64,000 bases of DNA from Pseudoduganella ginsengisoli (GTDB lineage Bacteria; Pseudomonadota; Gammaproteobacteria; Burkholderiales; Burkholderiaceae_D), in assembly GCF_009720865.1 (NCBI RefSeq), contig NZ_WNLA01000002.1:62001-126000 (forward strand), written 5' to 3'. This document shows positions 1 to 8,212 of the stretch, piece by piece. Position 1 is the first letter of the stretch, and the number at the start of each line of letters is the position of its first letter. Under the pieces are notes generated by a model. It made no database searches. It was not told the DNA's origin and worked only from the letters and a program-made list of their open reading frames with translations. The position numbers and the translations under genes are program-made.

Positions 1-241
1 GCCCATCGTGGCGGCCATCTTCGGCGGCTACCGCACCTTGGCCGGTCCCGTCATCGGCGCATTGGCCGTGTCGCTGGCGGACCAGCTGCTGTTCAAGGAA
101 TGGCTGCCGACCGGCCACCAGTTCTTGCTGGGCGTGCTGCTGGTGGCCATGATACTGGCCAGCCCCGGCGGCTTGCTGCCGCTGGCCGATAAGATGCTGC
201 GCCGCCTGCGCCCATCCAGCCAGGGGGATACCCATGCTTGA
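1..241 (+). CDS. Branched-chain amino-acid ABC transporter permease, C-terminal part (LivM/LivH type)
   Basis: This is the 3' end of a permease gene whose reading frame stays open to the left edge, so the true start is outside the window. The visible 79 residues contain the GPVIGALAVSLADQLL segment and a last hydrophobic helix (HQFLLGVLLVAMILASPGGLL) followed by a short basic tail, which is the usual end of LivM-type permeases. The permease would form the inner-membrane channel of a high-affinity importer for branched-chain amino acids, or for related substrates such as urea or amides, since many Liv-like systems carry these. Its stop overlaps the start of the livG-like gene by 8 bases, so the two are translationally coupled. 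The substrate cannot be decided from this fragment. Confidence 0.85.
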   Translation, partial: PIVAAIFGGYRTLAGPVIGALAVSLADQLLFKEWLPTGHQFLLGVLLVAMILASPGGLLPLADKMLRRLRPSSQGDTHA

Positions 242-950
242 ACTGGACCGCGTGCGCGTGCGCTTCGGCGGCCTGGCCGCGCTGGAAGGCGTGACCTTAT
301 CCATCCACAAAGGCGAAATACTGGGCTTGATCGGTCCGAACGGCGCCGGCAAGACCACGCTGTTCAATGCGATCTCCGGCCTGGTGCGCACGGCCGATGG
401 CAAAGTGCGGCTGCAAGGGCAAGACATGACGCACATGCCCATGCACCAGCGCGCACGCCTCGGCATAGGCCGCACGTTCCAGGCGCCGCAACCGCTGCAC
501 GGCTTGACGGTGCGGGAAAACCTGGTCGTGGCGCAGCACTATGGCGCGGGCGAACGCAATGACGCGCGGCTCGACGCCATCCTGCGCATCACGGGCCTGG
601 CTGCCAAAGCGGACCAGGACGCCGCTTCCAGCCTGCCGCTGGCCGAATTGAAGGCGCTCGAAGTGGCGAAAGCATTGGCCACCAATCCCCGCCTGCTGCT
701 GCTCGATGAAGTGCTGGCTGGCCTGGAGACGGCGGGACGCCTGCGTTTCATCACGATGCTGCAAGGCTTGCACCAGCACTTCGGTGTCGCCATCATCGTC
801 ATCGAGCATGATATTGCCGCCATCCGCACGCTGTGTCCGCGCGTTGCCGTGCTCGATTCGGGCCGCCTGATTGCGCAAGGGCCGCCCGATCTGGTGCTGC
901 GCGAACCGGCCGTCATTGCGTGCTATACGGGGAACGCTGTCCATGGCTGA
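234..950 (+). CDS. livG: Branched-chain amino-acid ABC transporter ATP-binding protein LivG
   Basis: A 238-residue ATPase subunit of a Liv-type importer, acting on the cytoplasmic face of the permease dimer. The Walker A motif GPNGAGKTT is at residues 34-42, Walker B LLLLDE at 154-159 and the H-loop histidine at 192 (IEHD). The position of the ABC signature (normally LSGGQ or LSYGQ) reads LPLAE at about 134-138, and Walker B is followed by VLAGL instead of PAAGL. This degenerate form occurs in part of the LivG family, whose partner LivF carries a canonical signature. The gene overlaps the preceding permease by 8 bases and the following livF by 8 bases, so all three are one operon. Length and fold are normal for LivG. 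Confidence 0.93.
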   Translation: MLELDRVRVRFGGLAALEGVTLSIHKGEILGLIGPNGAGKTTLFNAISGLVRTADGKVRLQGQDMTHMPMHQRARLGIGRTFQAPQPLHGLTVRENLVVAQHYGAGERNDARLDAILRITGLAAKADQDAASSLPLAELKALEVAKALATNPRLLLLDEVLAGLETAGRLRFITMLQGLHQHFGVAIIVIEHDIAAIRTLCPRVAVLDSGRLIAQGPPDLVLREPAVIACYTGNAVHG

Positions 951-1656
951 TGCGCTGCAGGTGACGCAAGTACGCGCCGGCTACGGCGCCATCAACGTGC
1001 TGTGGGACGTGTCGCTGGCTGCCGCGCCGGGCGAACTGACAGCCATCATCGGTCCCAATGGCGCCGGCAAGACTACGCTGCTGCGCGCCATCATGGGCTT
1101 GCTGCCGCTGAATGGCGGCAGCGTTACGCTGGGGGCGCAGCGCCTCGATCGCGTACCGGTGTGGCAGCTGGCGCAAATGGGGGTGGCGCTGATTCCGGAA
1201 GGGCGCATGCTGTTTGACGGCATGACCGTGGAAGATAATTTACTGATTGGCGCCTTTCCCAGCGCCCAGCGTGCATATGCGGCACGCCGGCTGGAGGCCG
1301 CGTATGCGATGTTCCCGAAATTGCGCGAGCGGCGCCGGCAGCTGGCCGGTTCCCTGTCCGGCGGCGAAGCGCAAATGCTGGTGCTGGCGCGGGGCTTGAT
1401 GGCGGATCCGAAAGTGCTGCTGGTCGACGAACCTTCGCTGGGCCTGGCGCCAGTGGTCGTTGATGAATTGTTCGGCGTCCTTGCCCGGTTGCGGCAGGAA
1501 GGGCTAACCATCGTGCTGGTGGAACAGCATACGGAACGGGCCGTGGCCATTGCCGACCACGTGCACCTGATGCAGAGCGGGAAAGTCGTGCTGTCGCAGC
1601 GGGCAAAGGACGTCCGTTTGCCTGAACTGCATGAACAGTATTTCGGCCTGGCTTGA
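943..1656 (+). CDS. livF: Branched-chain amino-acid ABC transporter ATP-binding protein LivF
   Basis: A 237-residue ABC ATPase that pairs with LivG. Walker A GPNGAGKT lies at residues 37-44, the signature is a canonical LSGGEAQ, and the Walker B stretch VLLVDEPSLGLAP is typical of LivF. The start chosen is the ATG at 943, giving MADALQV. The frame is open for another 24 codons upstream, but those lie wholly inside livG and are not conserved-looking. The 8-base overlap with livG implies coupled translation. This is the last gene of the operon; an 80-base gap follows before the next plus-strand gene. Confidence 0.93.
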   Translation: MADALQVTQVRAGYGAINVLWDVSLAAAPGELTAIIGPNGAGKTTLLRAIMGLLPLNGGSVTLGAQRLDRVPVWQLAQMGVALIPEGRMLFDGMTVEDNLLIGAFPSAQRAYAARRLEAAYAMFPKLRERRRQLAGSLSGGEAQMLVLARGLMADPKVLLVDEPSLGLAPVVVDELFGVLARLRQEGLTIVLVEQHTERAVAIADHVHLMQSGKVVLSQRAKDVRLPELHEQYFGLA

Positions 1657-1736
1657 ACTTTCCAGACGTCACCGGGGCGACCGGAAACTGCCCGCTATGC
1701 TACAACGCTCCCAATTGAAGCATTGCAGGAGCACGC

Positions 1737-2675
1737 ATGACTGATGAGGAAAAACGCCGCACGGACCGCCGCCAGCGCGACCGCCACGGCAATCCCCGCT
1801 ATCTGGATCCCGGTGAAACCATCTTCAGCCTGTGGGGCCGCGTGATCGCCGCGCGCTACCGCCGGGTTGCCGCCTCGCTGGCCAGCAAGGTGATGCAAAG
1901 GCCGCTGCGTATCGGCATTTCCGCGCGCATTTTTCACCCGGAGGCCGGCGCCAAGGGCTTGCGCAGCAAGAACCTGCAATACCTGGAAGAGTCGATTGCG
2001 CACTGGGTCATGACGCGCGACGTGCTGGTCTTCATGGTCCCCACCGTCAATACGGAAGGGTTGATCCACCCGTCGAATATCCGGCTCAGCGATTATGCGG
2101 AACATCTGGATGGCCTGGTGCTGCAAGGGGGCGCAGACGTGTCGCCGCAAAGCTATGCGGAAACGCCGACCCGCCCGGAATGGAGCGGCGATCCCGCACG
2201 CGACCGCTATGAACTGGAATTGCTGCGTGAATTTGTCCATGCGGGCAAGCCGGTGCTGGGCATCTGCCGCGGGTGCCAGTTATTGAACGTGGCGTTTGGC
2301 GGCACGCTGTACCAGGATATCGCCACCGACGTGCCGGATGCGATGGCGCACGTGCACGATGATTACGACCGCCACCGCCACCAGATCAGTTTTCCCGAAG
2401 GGTCGTCGCTGGCGCGCATGCTGAAAGCGCCGTCGGGCCAGGCGCTGGTCAATTCCATCCACCACCAGGCCGTCAAGGACCTGGGGCGCGACATGACGGT
2501 GGAAGCGCGCTCGTATCCGGACAATATGGTGGAAGCCATCCGCTACACGAAAGCGCCGTTTGTCATGGGTTTGCAGTGGCACCCGGAATTCCACCGGGCG
2601 GGCGGCGTGGAACTGCTCGATTGCACGCCTATCCTCGACAGCTTCCTGCGGGTGGCACGGGAAACCCGGTTTTAG
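1737..2675 (+). CDS. Class I glutamine amidotransferase, gamma-glutamyl-GABA hydrolase family (PuuD-like, peptidase C26)
   Basis: A 312-residue cytoplasmic enzyme of the peptidase C26 family. It likely hydrolyses a gamma-glutamyl amide, as PuuD does for gamma-glutamyl-GABA in putrescine breakdown. The nucleophile elbow GICRGCQLLN places the catalytic cysteine at residue 177, and QWHPEF provides His282 and Glu284, so the triad is complete. Residues 1-55 form a charged basic extension (KRRTDRRQRDR) not needed for the fold. An AGGAG-like ribosome site lies 6-10 bases before the ATG. No other putrescine genes are near. The next gene, ybdK, converges on it with a 1-base gap and encodes another enzyme of gamma-glutamyl chemistry type, which may or may not be meaningful. 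Confidence 0.85.
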   Translation: MTDEEKRRTDRRQRDRHGNPRYLDPGETIFSLWGRVIAARYRRVAASLASKVMQRPLRIGISARIFHPEAGAKGLRSKNLQYLEESIAHWVMTRDVLVFMVPTVNTEGLIHPSNIRLSDYAEHLDGLVLQGGADVSPQSYAETPTRPEWSGDPARDRYELELLREFVHAGKPVLGICRGCQLLNVAFGGTLYQDIATDVPDAMAHVHDDYDRHRHQISFPEGSSLARMLKAPSGQALVNSIHHQAVKDLGRDMTVEARSYPDNMVEAIRYTKAPFVMGLQWHPEFHRAGGVELLDCTPILDSFLRVARETRF

Positions 2676-2676
2676 T

Positions 2677-3792
2677 TTAATCCCTGAAGCGGCGGATGGC
2701 CGCGTCCACCACGCCTTCCACGCTGCCGGTGGCCGCGTACTGGTCGCGCAGCCAGTGCGCATCGCTGCCCATGTGCGTAACAGCAGTCAAATGATCGAGC
2801 CCCGCCATGCCGCCCAGCGCTTCCGCATGGGGCGCCATCTTGCGCAGCGTCGTCAGGATATCTTCACGCAGCGACAGGTTTTCATATGTCTTCGGGTGCA
2901 CGATGGCGCCATCGAGGCCGAAGCGGCACGCCTGGAAGCGGTTGTAGTTGTAGACCAGGTAATCGTCTTCGGCCGGCATCGGTTCGTGGCGCTCCAGCAG
3001 GTAGCGGCACAGCGCCTGCAGGTAGCACGCCAGCGCGGCGGCCCGCTCCACCGTCAGCGGCGTATCGCACACGCGCAATTCAATGGTGCCGTATTCGGGC
3101 TTGGGGCGGATGTCCCAATAAAAGTCTTTCATGCTCTTGATGACGCCCGTGTGCTCCATCTTCGAGAAATAACTGTGCTCGAATTCATCCCACGACAGCA
3201 GGAATGGTGCGCGCCCGCTCATGGGGAAGGCAAACACGGAATTCAGCCGGGCCGAATTGAACAGCGTGTCGTTGCCCTGCACGAACGGCGATGACGCGGA
3301 CAGCGCAATGAAGTGCGGCACGTAGCGCGACAGCGAATGCAGCAGGAACAGTGCATCGTCGCCATTGCCGCAGCCGATGTGCACGTGCTGGCCGAAAATC
3401 GTGAATTGCTTGGCCAGGTAGCCATACAGCGCGGACACCTCGCGGAAACGCGGCTTGCTGAAAATACGCCGCTCCGACCAGCGCTGGAACGGGTGCGTGC
3501 CGCCGCCGCAAATGCCGATGTTGAGCTGTTCGCACGCCTGCACCAGCGTATCGCGGATCAGCCGCAGTTGCGCGGCCAGTTCCGTGAAGTTCGTGTGCAC
3601 GTCCGAGTTAATTTCAATCATGCTCTCCGTGATTTCCGGCGTCACATTGCCGGGGAAGGGCTTGCGGGACAGCAGGTGCAGCAGGTCCGGGCTGGAGGCC
3701 GTGAGGTCGAAATCCGAATTGCCGATCAATTGCAATTCCAGTTCGACGCCCATGGTCAGCGGCTTGGACAGCGTAAAAGGTTCGAGTGGCAT
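2677..3792 (-). CDS. ybdK: Carboxylate-amine ligase YbdK (glutamate-cysteine ligase-like, GCS2 family)
   Basis: A 371-residue ATP-grasp-like ligase. YbdK proteins have weak gamma-glutamylcysteine synthetase activity, and their physiological substrate is unknown. Recognisable blocks are [10 protein letters not shown] near the N-terminus, [16 protein letters not shown] in the first third and [13 protein letters not shown] in the middle. These are the metal/ATP-binding strands of the GCS2 family. I start at the ATG at 3792 because it has a strong AGGAGAG site just upstream; the extra 17 in-frame codons further up overlap the preceding gene. It is the second gene of a two-gene operon with the antiporter (10 bases between them). 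Confidence 0.9.
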   Translation of the reverse strand: MPLEPFTLSKPLTMGVELELQLIGNSDFDLTASSPDLLHLLSRKPFPGNVTPEITESMIEINSDVHTNFTELAAQLRLIRDTLVQACEQLNIGICGGGTHPFQRWSERRIFSKPRFREVSALYGYLAKQFTIFGQHVHIGCGNGDDALFLLHSLSRYVPHFIALSASSPFVQGNDTLFNSARLNSVFAFPMSGRAPFLLSWDEFEHSYFSKMEHTGVIKSMKDFYWDIRPKPEYGTIELRVCDTPLTVERAAALACYLQALCRYLLERHEPMPAEDDYLVYNYNRFQACRFGLDGAIVHPKTYENLSLREDILTTLRKMAPHAEALGGMAGLDHLTAVTHMGSDAHWLRDQYAATGSVEGVVDAAIRRFRD

Positions 3793-3802
3793 GGTGGCTC
3801 TC

Positions 3803-4984
3803 CTAGTCTTTGCTGGAAACTTCCCTGGCCCACACCAGCGCATATTGCGTGATGACGGGGCCCAGCACTTCCATGAACAAGGTCATGGCGGCCAGCGCGG
3901 CCAGTTCATCGACCAGCACGATGCCCATGTATTTGGTCTGTTCCAGCAGCAGGATGACGAACACGGACATCGGCGCCAGCGCCACGCCCGTCAGCGCGCC
4001 TTTGCGCCACGACACGCCGCCGGGATGCGCAAACACGGCCACCGACGCGATCTTCACGATAAAGCGCGCGGCCAGCAGCGCCAGCGCCAGTGCCGCGCCG
4101 GTGACGACCCGTTCCCAGTCCAGCGTGGTAACGGCAAACACGAACAGCAGCACGGTCAGCAATTCGCCGATGGCGCCGAAATTGCGCTCGGTGCGCGTGA
4201 TGACGACGCGGCGGTGCCGCGCCATCAGGCCAAACGTCAGCGTGGCCAGCACGGGCGACAGGTTTGCTGCATGGGCAATCGCCACCAGCGACACGACGGC
4301 CAGTGCAAACGCGACGGATCCTTCGCGGCCCACTTGCCCCAGTTGGCGCAGGATGGCCGGCACGATGACGCCAAACACGGCGCCCATGGCGGCGGACGCC
4401 AGCAATTCAAAGGCGCTGTGCGACACGGCTTGCGCCAGGCTGCCCGACGTGCGGAACACCCACACGCCCACCACGACCTTGAAGACAAACACGGCCAGCA
4501 CGCAATTGATGGCGACCAGGTGCAGCACCCGTTCCGTCACCTGGCCGGCGCTGTTTTGCTCGTTGATGACGCGCAGGACGCCGGCAGGCGACGTGGACAT
4601 GGCCAGCGACGCCAGCAAGGCGCACGTCAGCGGCGGCATGCCGGCGGCATGGCCGATGGCATAGACCACGGCAAAAGTGGCGGCGGATTCCGCGATGCCT
4701 GTCAGGGCAATCCACGGATTGATGCGCAGCCAGTGCAGGTTGATACGGTAGCCGAACTCGAACAAGATCAGGCCGAATGCCACGTTGGCCAGCAACGTGA
4801 CCGGGCTGGAGCTGTCGCTGACGTACAGGTCGGGGAACGCTTGTGCGACGGCGAATCCGACGACGCCATAGACACTGATACGGGGGACGTTAATCCAGCG
4901 GTGGATGATTTCGCCGGCAAGCCAGGCCAGCGCGATAGCAAACGGCCATGCAAGCTCGGCGGACAAGACCAGGATATCCGGCAT
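3803..4984 (-). CDS. Cation:proton antiporter (Na+/H+ exchanger family)
   Basis: A 393-residue integral inner-membrane protein with about 11-12 hydrophobic segments of the sodium/hydrogen exchanger fold (PF00999). It is expected to exchange H+ for Na+ or K+. The start is the ATG at 4984, which has an AAGGAG ribosome site and gives [13 protein letters not shown]; 28 further upstream codons in frame look non-coding. A charged residue-containing stretch ([14 protein letters not shown]) sits in the middle of the membrane domain. No cytosolic TrkA-N or RCK domain follows. The gene is 10 bases upstream of ybdK on the same strand, so the pair is probably co-transcribed. The exact ion cannot be read from the sequence. 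Confidence 0.85.
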   Translation of the reverse strand: MPDILVLSAELAWPFAIALAWLAGEIIHRWINVPRISVYGVVGFAVAQAFPDLYVSDSSSPVTLLANVAFGLILFEFGYRINLHWLRINPWIALTGIAESAATFAVVYAIGHAAGMPPLTCALLASLAMSTSPAGVLRVINEQNSAGQVTERVLHLVAINCVLAVFVFKVVVGVWVFRTSGSLAQAVSHSAFELLASAAMGAVFGVIVPAILRQLGQVGREGSVAFALAVVSLVAIAHAANLSPVLATLTFGLMARHRRVVITRTERNFGAIGELLTVLLFVFAVTTLDWERVVTGAALALALLAARFIVKIASVAVFAHPGGVSWRKGALTGVALAPMSVFVILLLEQTKYMGIVLVDELAALAAMTLFMEVLGPVITQYALVWAREVSSKD

Positions 4985-5103
4985 GTTCGCTCCTTGCAAA
5001 AATTTGACTGAACTGTAGGTGATCGAAGGCAATCGTGTCGCACCGTTGAAACGCGTAAGCCAGTACAATCGCTGCCAACTGCATTCAACATGAAGGGAAC
5101 ATC

Positions 5104-5952
5104 ATGCTTCAGCTGCTTGGCGAACACGCGTGTTTTGGCGGTGTCCAGCGCTTTTACCAGACCGCCAGCGCGGCCATTGGCTTGCCGATGCGCTTTGCCG
5201 CGTACCTCCCGCCGCATGCGGACGGCGCGCGGCTGCCGGCGCTGTTTTACCTGGCGGGCTTGACGTGCACTGAGGAGACCTTTGTTATCAAAGCGGGCGC
5301 GCAGCGGCTGGCCGCGGAACTGGGTGTCGTGCTGATTGCGCCGGATACCAGCCCGCGCGGCGCCGGCGTGGCCGGAGAAACGGATGCGTGGGATTTCGGC
5401 GTGGGTGCGGGGTTTTATATCGACGCGGTGCAAGCGCCGTGGAACACGCACTACCGCATGTACAGCCATATCCTGGAATTGCGGGAACTGGTGGTGCAAG
5501 CGCTACCGGTCGATGGCGAGCGGGTTGGCATCTTTGGGCACTCGATGGGCGGCCATGGTGCGCTGACGATTGCATTGAAACGGCCGGATTTATTCCGCTC
5601 TGTTTCTGCGTTTGCACCGATTGCCGCGCCGGCGCGCTGCCCGTGGGGACGCAAGGCGTTCACCGGCTACCTGGGTACGGATGAAAGTGCATGGCTGAAG
5701 CATGATGCGTCAGCACTGATGGCGGCGATGCAGACGCCGTTCCCGCACGGGATCTTGATCGACCAGGGATTAAGCGACAAATTCCTGGCCGGGCAATTGC
5801 ACCCGGAAGCCTTTGAAGAAGCGTGCCGGGCTGCCGCGCAGCCGCTGCAATTGCGGCGGCATGCGGGCTATGACCACGGCTACTATTTCATTTCAACGTA
5901 CATGGAAGACCACCTGCGCTTCCATGCGCTGAATTTGTCGTTCACAGCTTGA
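5104..5952 (+). CDS. fghA: S-formylglutathione hydrolase
   Basis: A 282-residue cytoplasmic alpha/beta hydrolase of the esterase D family. It converts S-formylglutathione to formate and glutathione, the last step of glutathione-dependent formaldehyde removal. The nucleophile elbow GHSMGGHGA places the catalytic serine at residue 147. An acidic residue in LIDQGLSDKFL and a histidine in the GYDHGYYFI stretch fit the rest of the triad. Other family hallmarks are the FYLAGLTCTEETF block and the DTSPRG block. No adhC (formaldehyde dehydrogenase) lies beside it in this window, which is unusual because the two are often adjacent. Its 3' end overlaps the convergent DJ-1/PfpI gene by 11 bases. Confidence 0.95.
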   Translation: MLQLLGEHACFGGVQRFYQTASAAIGLPMRFAAYLPPHADGARLPALFYLAGLTCTEETFVIKAGAQRLAAELGVVLIAPDTSPRGAGVAGETDAWDFGVGAGFYIDAVQAPWNTHYRMYSHILELRELVVQALPVDGERVGIFGHSMGGHGALTIALKRPDLFRSVSAFAPIAAPARCPWGRKAFTGYLGTDESAWLKHDASALMAAMQTPFPHGILIDQGLSDKFLAGQLHPEAFEEACRAAAQPLQLRRHAGYDHGYYFISTYMEDHLRFHALNLSFTA

Positions 5953-6529
5953 TTTCCGTGCCCAGCTTTTGCAGCAGCTGGGCCAGCCATTGCGGATGCG
6001 CGGGCCAGGCGGGCGCCGTGACGAACTGGCCATCCGTGATGGCGCCATCGATGGCGATATCGGCATAGTCGGCGCCGGCCATCTTGACTTCCGGAGCGCA
6101 CGCGGGATAGGCGGAGATTTTTTTGCCGCGGATGACGTCGGCGGCAGCCAGCAACTGGGCGCCATGGCAGATCGCGGCAATCGGCTTGCCTGCCTGCGCA
6201 AAGCCCTGCACCAGTTCAATGACTTTGCCATTGAGCCGCAAGTATTCCGGCGCGCGGCCGCCGGCGACTACCAGCGCATCGTAGGCGTTCACGCTGACCT
6301 GGTCGAAATCTGCATTCAGTGCAAACTGGTGGCCCGGCTTTTCCGTGTACGTCTGGTCGCCTTCGAAATCATGAATGGCAGTCTTGACCTTGTCGCCACT
6401 CTTCTTGCCCGGGCACACGGCATGCACGGTATGCCCCACCATCAGCAGTGCCTGGAACGGCACCATCGTCTCGTAATCCTCGGCAAAGTCGCCGGTCAAT
6501 AACAGGATCTTCTTCGCTGCCACGGCCAT
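5942..6529 (-). CDS. DJ-1/PfpI family protein
   Basis: A 195-residue protein of the DJ-1/PfpI superfamily, in which members act as proteases, glyoxalase-like deglycases or stress chaperones. The conserved nucleophile elbow AAICHGAQLL puts the reactive cysteine at residue 121. The VVAGGRAPEYLR block and the acidic DFAEDYE stretch near residue 20 are also typical. It is cytoplasmic, with no signal peptide. The substrate is not predictable. Its 3' end overlaps fghA by 11 bases in convergent orientation. Upstream of its start lies a symmetrical repeat element. A second, clearly different DJ-1/PfpI gene is at 11789-12361. Confidence 0.85.
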   Translation of the reverse strand: MAVAAKKILLLTGDFAEDYETMVPFQALLMVGHTVHAVCPGKKSGDKVKTAIHDFEGDQTYTEKPGHQFALNADFDQVSVNAYDALVVAGGRAPEYLRLNGKVIELVQGFAQAGKPIAAICHGAQLLAAADVIRGKKISAYPACAPEVKMAGADYADIAIDGAITDGQFVTAPAWPAHPQWLAQLLQKLGTEIKL

Positions 6530-6600
6530 CTCCTCTCAGGGTTGAACAACAGCCCCCATCATAGCCCGCCCGTAAAAACCATGCATAAATTACATCACAA

Positions 6601-6832
6601 TGGGGTCAGACGTGCATTCATGCGTTTCCCCGGTGGGGTCAGACGTGCATTGATGCAGACTTTTCACCCTGAGAGCCAGCACTTTTTGCTCGAAATGCTG
6701 ACGGACTCAACCAGAGCTGCGGCTTATGCAATTTTGCATAACGCCTGAACTGGCAGGGCTTATGGCAAAAATGGATGCACGAACGCACGTCTGACCCCAG
6801 CGGCGGAATGCATCAATGCACGTCTGACCCCA
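6601..6832. repeat. MITE/BIME-like element with four TGGGGTCAGACGTGC repeats
   Basis: A 232-base non-coding element. Two direct copies of TGGGGTCAGACGTGCATT (6601 and 6634) are matched by two inverted copies ending at 6799 and 6832. The arms at 6634-6657 and 6809-6832 are perfect inverted repeats over 24 bases, and the other two differ at a few positions. Near the middle is a perfect palindrome, TTATGCAA-TT-TTGCATAA (6724-6741). The stretch 6530-6895 has no convincing gene; the only open frame through it (6542-6748) simply translates the repeats. No target-site duplication is obvious. It resembles bacterial mosaic REP elements or a miniature inverted-repeat element. No transposase lies near. 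Confidence 0.75.
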
Positions 6833-6840
6833 CGGGGGGT

Positions 6841-6878
6841 AAAAAAAGGCGGCGGGCTTGCGCCCTGCCGCCTTTTTT
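6841..6878. terminator. Bidirectional Rho-independent terminator downstream of cheV
   Basis: An A7 run, a GC-rich stem and a T6 run. GGCGGC (6848-6853) pairs with GCCGCC (6867-6872), and GGGC pairs with GCCC with one bulged T and a TTGC loop. It lies 18 bases past the cheV stop on the minus strand and would work from both directions. Confidence 0.85.
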
Positions 6879-6895
6879 ACTGAGATGTAACGACT

Positions 6896-7852
6896 TTATT
6901 TGTGCAGCACTTTACGGATAGTCTCCGCCAAGTCTTCCGCAACGAATTTCGCCACGTAGGCATCCGCGCCTACGCCGCGCACGTGGTCTTCATTGGTTTT
7001 GCCGGACAGCGACGAGTGAATCACCACCGGGATCTTCGCAAAGCGCGCATCCTGCTTCACCAGGCGGGTCAAGGTGAAGCCATCCATCTCCGGCATTTCC
7101 AGGTCGGTCAGGATCATCGCCACGCGGTCATCGATGCTGATCCCCTCCGCCTTGCAGCCATCGGCAATGTGCTGCAGCTTGTCCCACGCTTCCTTGCCAG
7201 ACTTGGTCATCACGTACGGCGCGCCCATCGCATTCAAGCCCTGCTCGATCAGGCTGCGCGCCACCACCGAGTCATCCGCCGCCAAAATAATCGTGCCCGG
7301 CTTCAGCAACAGTTTCGGACCAATGGTCTCCGGATCCACATCCTTGCCTTCGGAAGGAATCATCTTGCGCAAGATGGTTTCCACGTCCAGCACCTGCGCC
7401 AGGCGGGTGTTGTTGACATCGCCATCCAGGCGGGCAATCGACGTCACCATGCCGCCGGCATTGCTGCCCTCGGCCGACAACACCTGGCCCCAGTCCAGCC
7501 GTACGATTTCATCCACGGACTCTACGGCAAACGCTTGCGTGGTGCGGGCAAATTCCGTCACCAGCATGATGTTCAAGCCCGTCTTCGGCGTCACGCCGAC
7601 AATCGATGGCAAATCCATCACGGAAATGATCTGGCCGCGCAAGTTGACCACACCCAGCATGTGCGGCTGCGAGCCCGCCACCGCCGTGACTTCCGGCATG
7701 GCGACAATTTCACGGATCTTGAAGACGTTAATGCCGTATAGCTCCGAATGTTCGCCATTGGCGTCGCAGCCCAGGCGGAACAGCAACAGTTCAAACTTGT
7801 TGGAATTGGTTAAATTACTGCGTTCGTCAATTTCTTGTTGAACTGAATTCAT
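6896..7852 (-). CDS. cheV: Chemotaxis protein CheV (CheW domain + receiver domain)
   Basis: A 318-residue cytoplasmic chemotaxis coupling protein. Residues about 15-165 form a CheW-like domain (GINVFKIREIV, HMLGVVNLRGQIISVMDL) that joins receptors to CheA. Residues about 185-315 form a receiver domain with the acidic pair Asp193/194 and the phospho-acceptor Asp250 in ILTDLEMPEMDGF. Phosphorylation of this domain is thought to tune receptor coupling during adaptation. Length is normal for CheV. It stands alone, with no other che or mcp gene nearby. A GGAG site lies about 10 bases before the ATG, and a strong terminator follows. A possible promoter is listed separately. Confidence 0.95.
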   Translation of the reverse strand: MNSVQQEIDERSNLTNSNKFELLLFRLGCDANGEHSELYGINVFKIREIVAMPEVTAVAGSQPHMLGVVNLRGQIISVMDLPSIVGVTPKTGLNIMLVTEFARTTQAFAVESVDEIVRLDWGQVLSAEGSNAGGMVTSIARLDGDVNNTRLAQVLDVETILRKMIPSEGKDVDPETIGPKLLLKPGTIILAADDSVVARSLIEQGLNAMGAPYVMTKSGKEAWDKLQHIADGCKAEGISIDDRVAMILTDLEMPEMDGFTLTRLVKQDARFAKIPVVIHSSLSGKTNEDHVRGVGADAYVAKFVAEDLAETIRKVLHK

Positions 7853-7903
7853 GGGTCATTTTCTCCGTCGGGGCTTCTGATGTACTGATACCGGCTGGGC
7901 TCC

Positions 7904-7933
7904 AGTATAACGAGATTGCCACAAGTAACGGAA
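7904..7933 (-). promoter_or_regulatory. Possible sigma-70 promoter of cheV
   Basis: On the minus strand a TATACT -10 box (7904-7909) is preceded by 18 bases and a weak TTCCGT -35 box (7928-7933). This is about 50 bases upstream of the cheV start. It is a pattern match only. Confidence 0.35.
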
Positions 7934-7995
7934 CATTTTGCCCCCGGGCACCATGGATGAGAAGCGCCCGCACAACACCGGCGTGACTGAATAGC

Positions 7996-8023
7996 AAAAA
8001 GGCAGCCGCAAAGGCTGCCTTTT
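7996..8023 (-). terminator. Rho-independent terminator after tRNA-Gly
   Basis: GGCAGCC (8001-8007) and GGCTGCC (8013-8019) form a 7-bp stem with a short loop, with A and T runs on the two sides. It lies about 10 bases past the 3' end of the minus-strand tRNA. Confidence 0.8.
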
Positions 8024-8032
8024 GTGAAATTC

Positions 8033-8108
8033 TGGAGCGGGAGAAGAGTCTCGAACTCTCGACCTCAACCTTGGCAAGGTTGCGCTCTACCAACTGAGCT
8101 ACTCCCGC
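8033..8108 (-). tRNA. tRNA-Gly (anticodon GCC)
   Basis: The minus strand folds into a complete 76-base tRNA. It has a GCGGGAG/CTCCCGC acceptor stem, GCTC...GAGC D arm, CAACC-TTGCCAA-GGTTG anticodon arm with anticodon GCC, and GAGAG-TTCGAGA-CTCTT T arm. The CCA end is encoded (8033-8035). It stands alone between cheV and the divergent Na+/H+ antiporter gene, with its own promoter and terminator. Confidence 0.97.
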
Positions 8109-8120
8109 TTGGGAGGCCGC

Positions 8121-8149
8121 ATTATGAAGCAAACGCAATTCAAATGCAA
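8121..8149 (-). promoter_or_regulatory. Promoter of tRNA-Gly
   Basis: Minus-strand TTGCAT (-35, 8144-8149), a 17-base spacer and CATAAT (-10, 8121-8126). The tRNA 5' end is 12 bases downstream of the -10 box, as expected for a short leader. Confidence 0.65.
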
Positions 8150-8174
8150 GTGACCCACATGGTTTGGCGGCGAA

Positions 8175-8206
8175 GCAAGCTTGCTGCCTTTATAATGCAA
8201 GCTTGC
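8175..8206 (+). promoter_or_regulatory. TATAAT box flanked by two identical GCAAGCTTGC palindromes, upstream of the antiporter-lytS-lytR operon
   Basis: A consensus TATAAT (8191-8196) is bracketed by two perfect 10-bp palindromes GCAAGCTTGC at 8175-8184 and 8197-8206. They have a 12-base gap and a 22-base repeat period (two helical turns). No good -35 hexamer is placed 17 bases upstream. The arrangement looks like a promoter controlled by a protein binding two tandem sites. LytTR-type regulators bind direct repeats with about this period, and one is encoded in the operon, but the link is inference. Confidence 0.5.
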
Positions 8207-8212
8207 CTTTAA

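Noticed and set aside
6542..6748. Short plus-strand open frame upstream of the DJ-1 gene
   Set aside because: It translates the repeat element itself and has no family resemblance.
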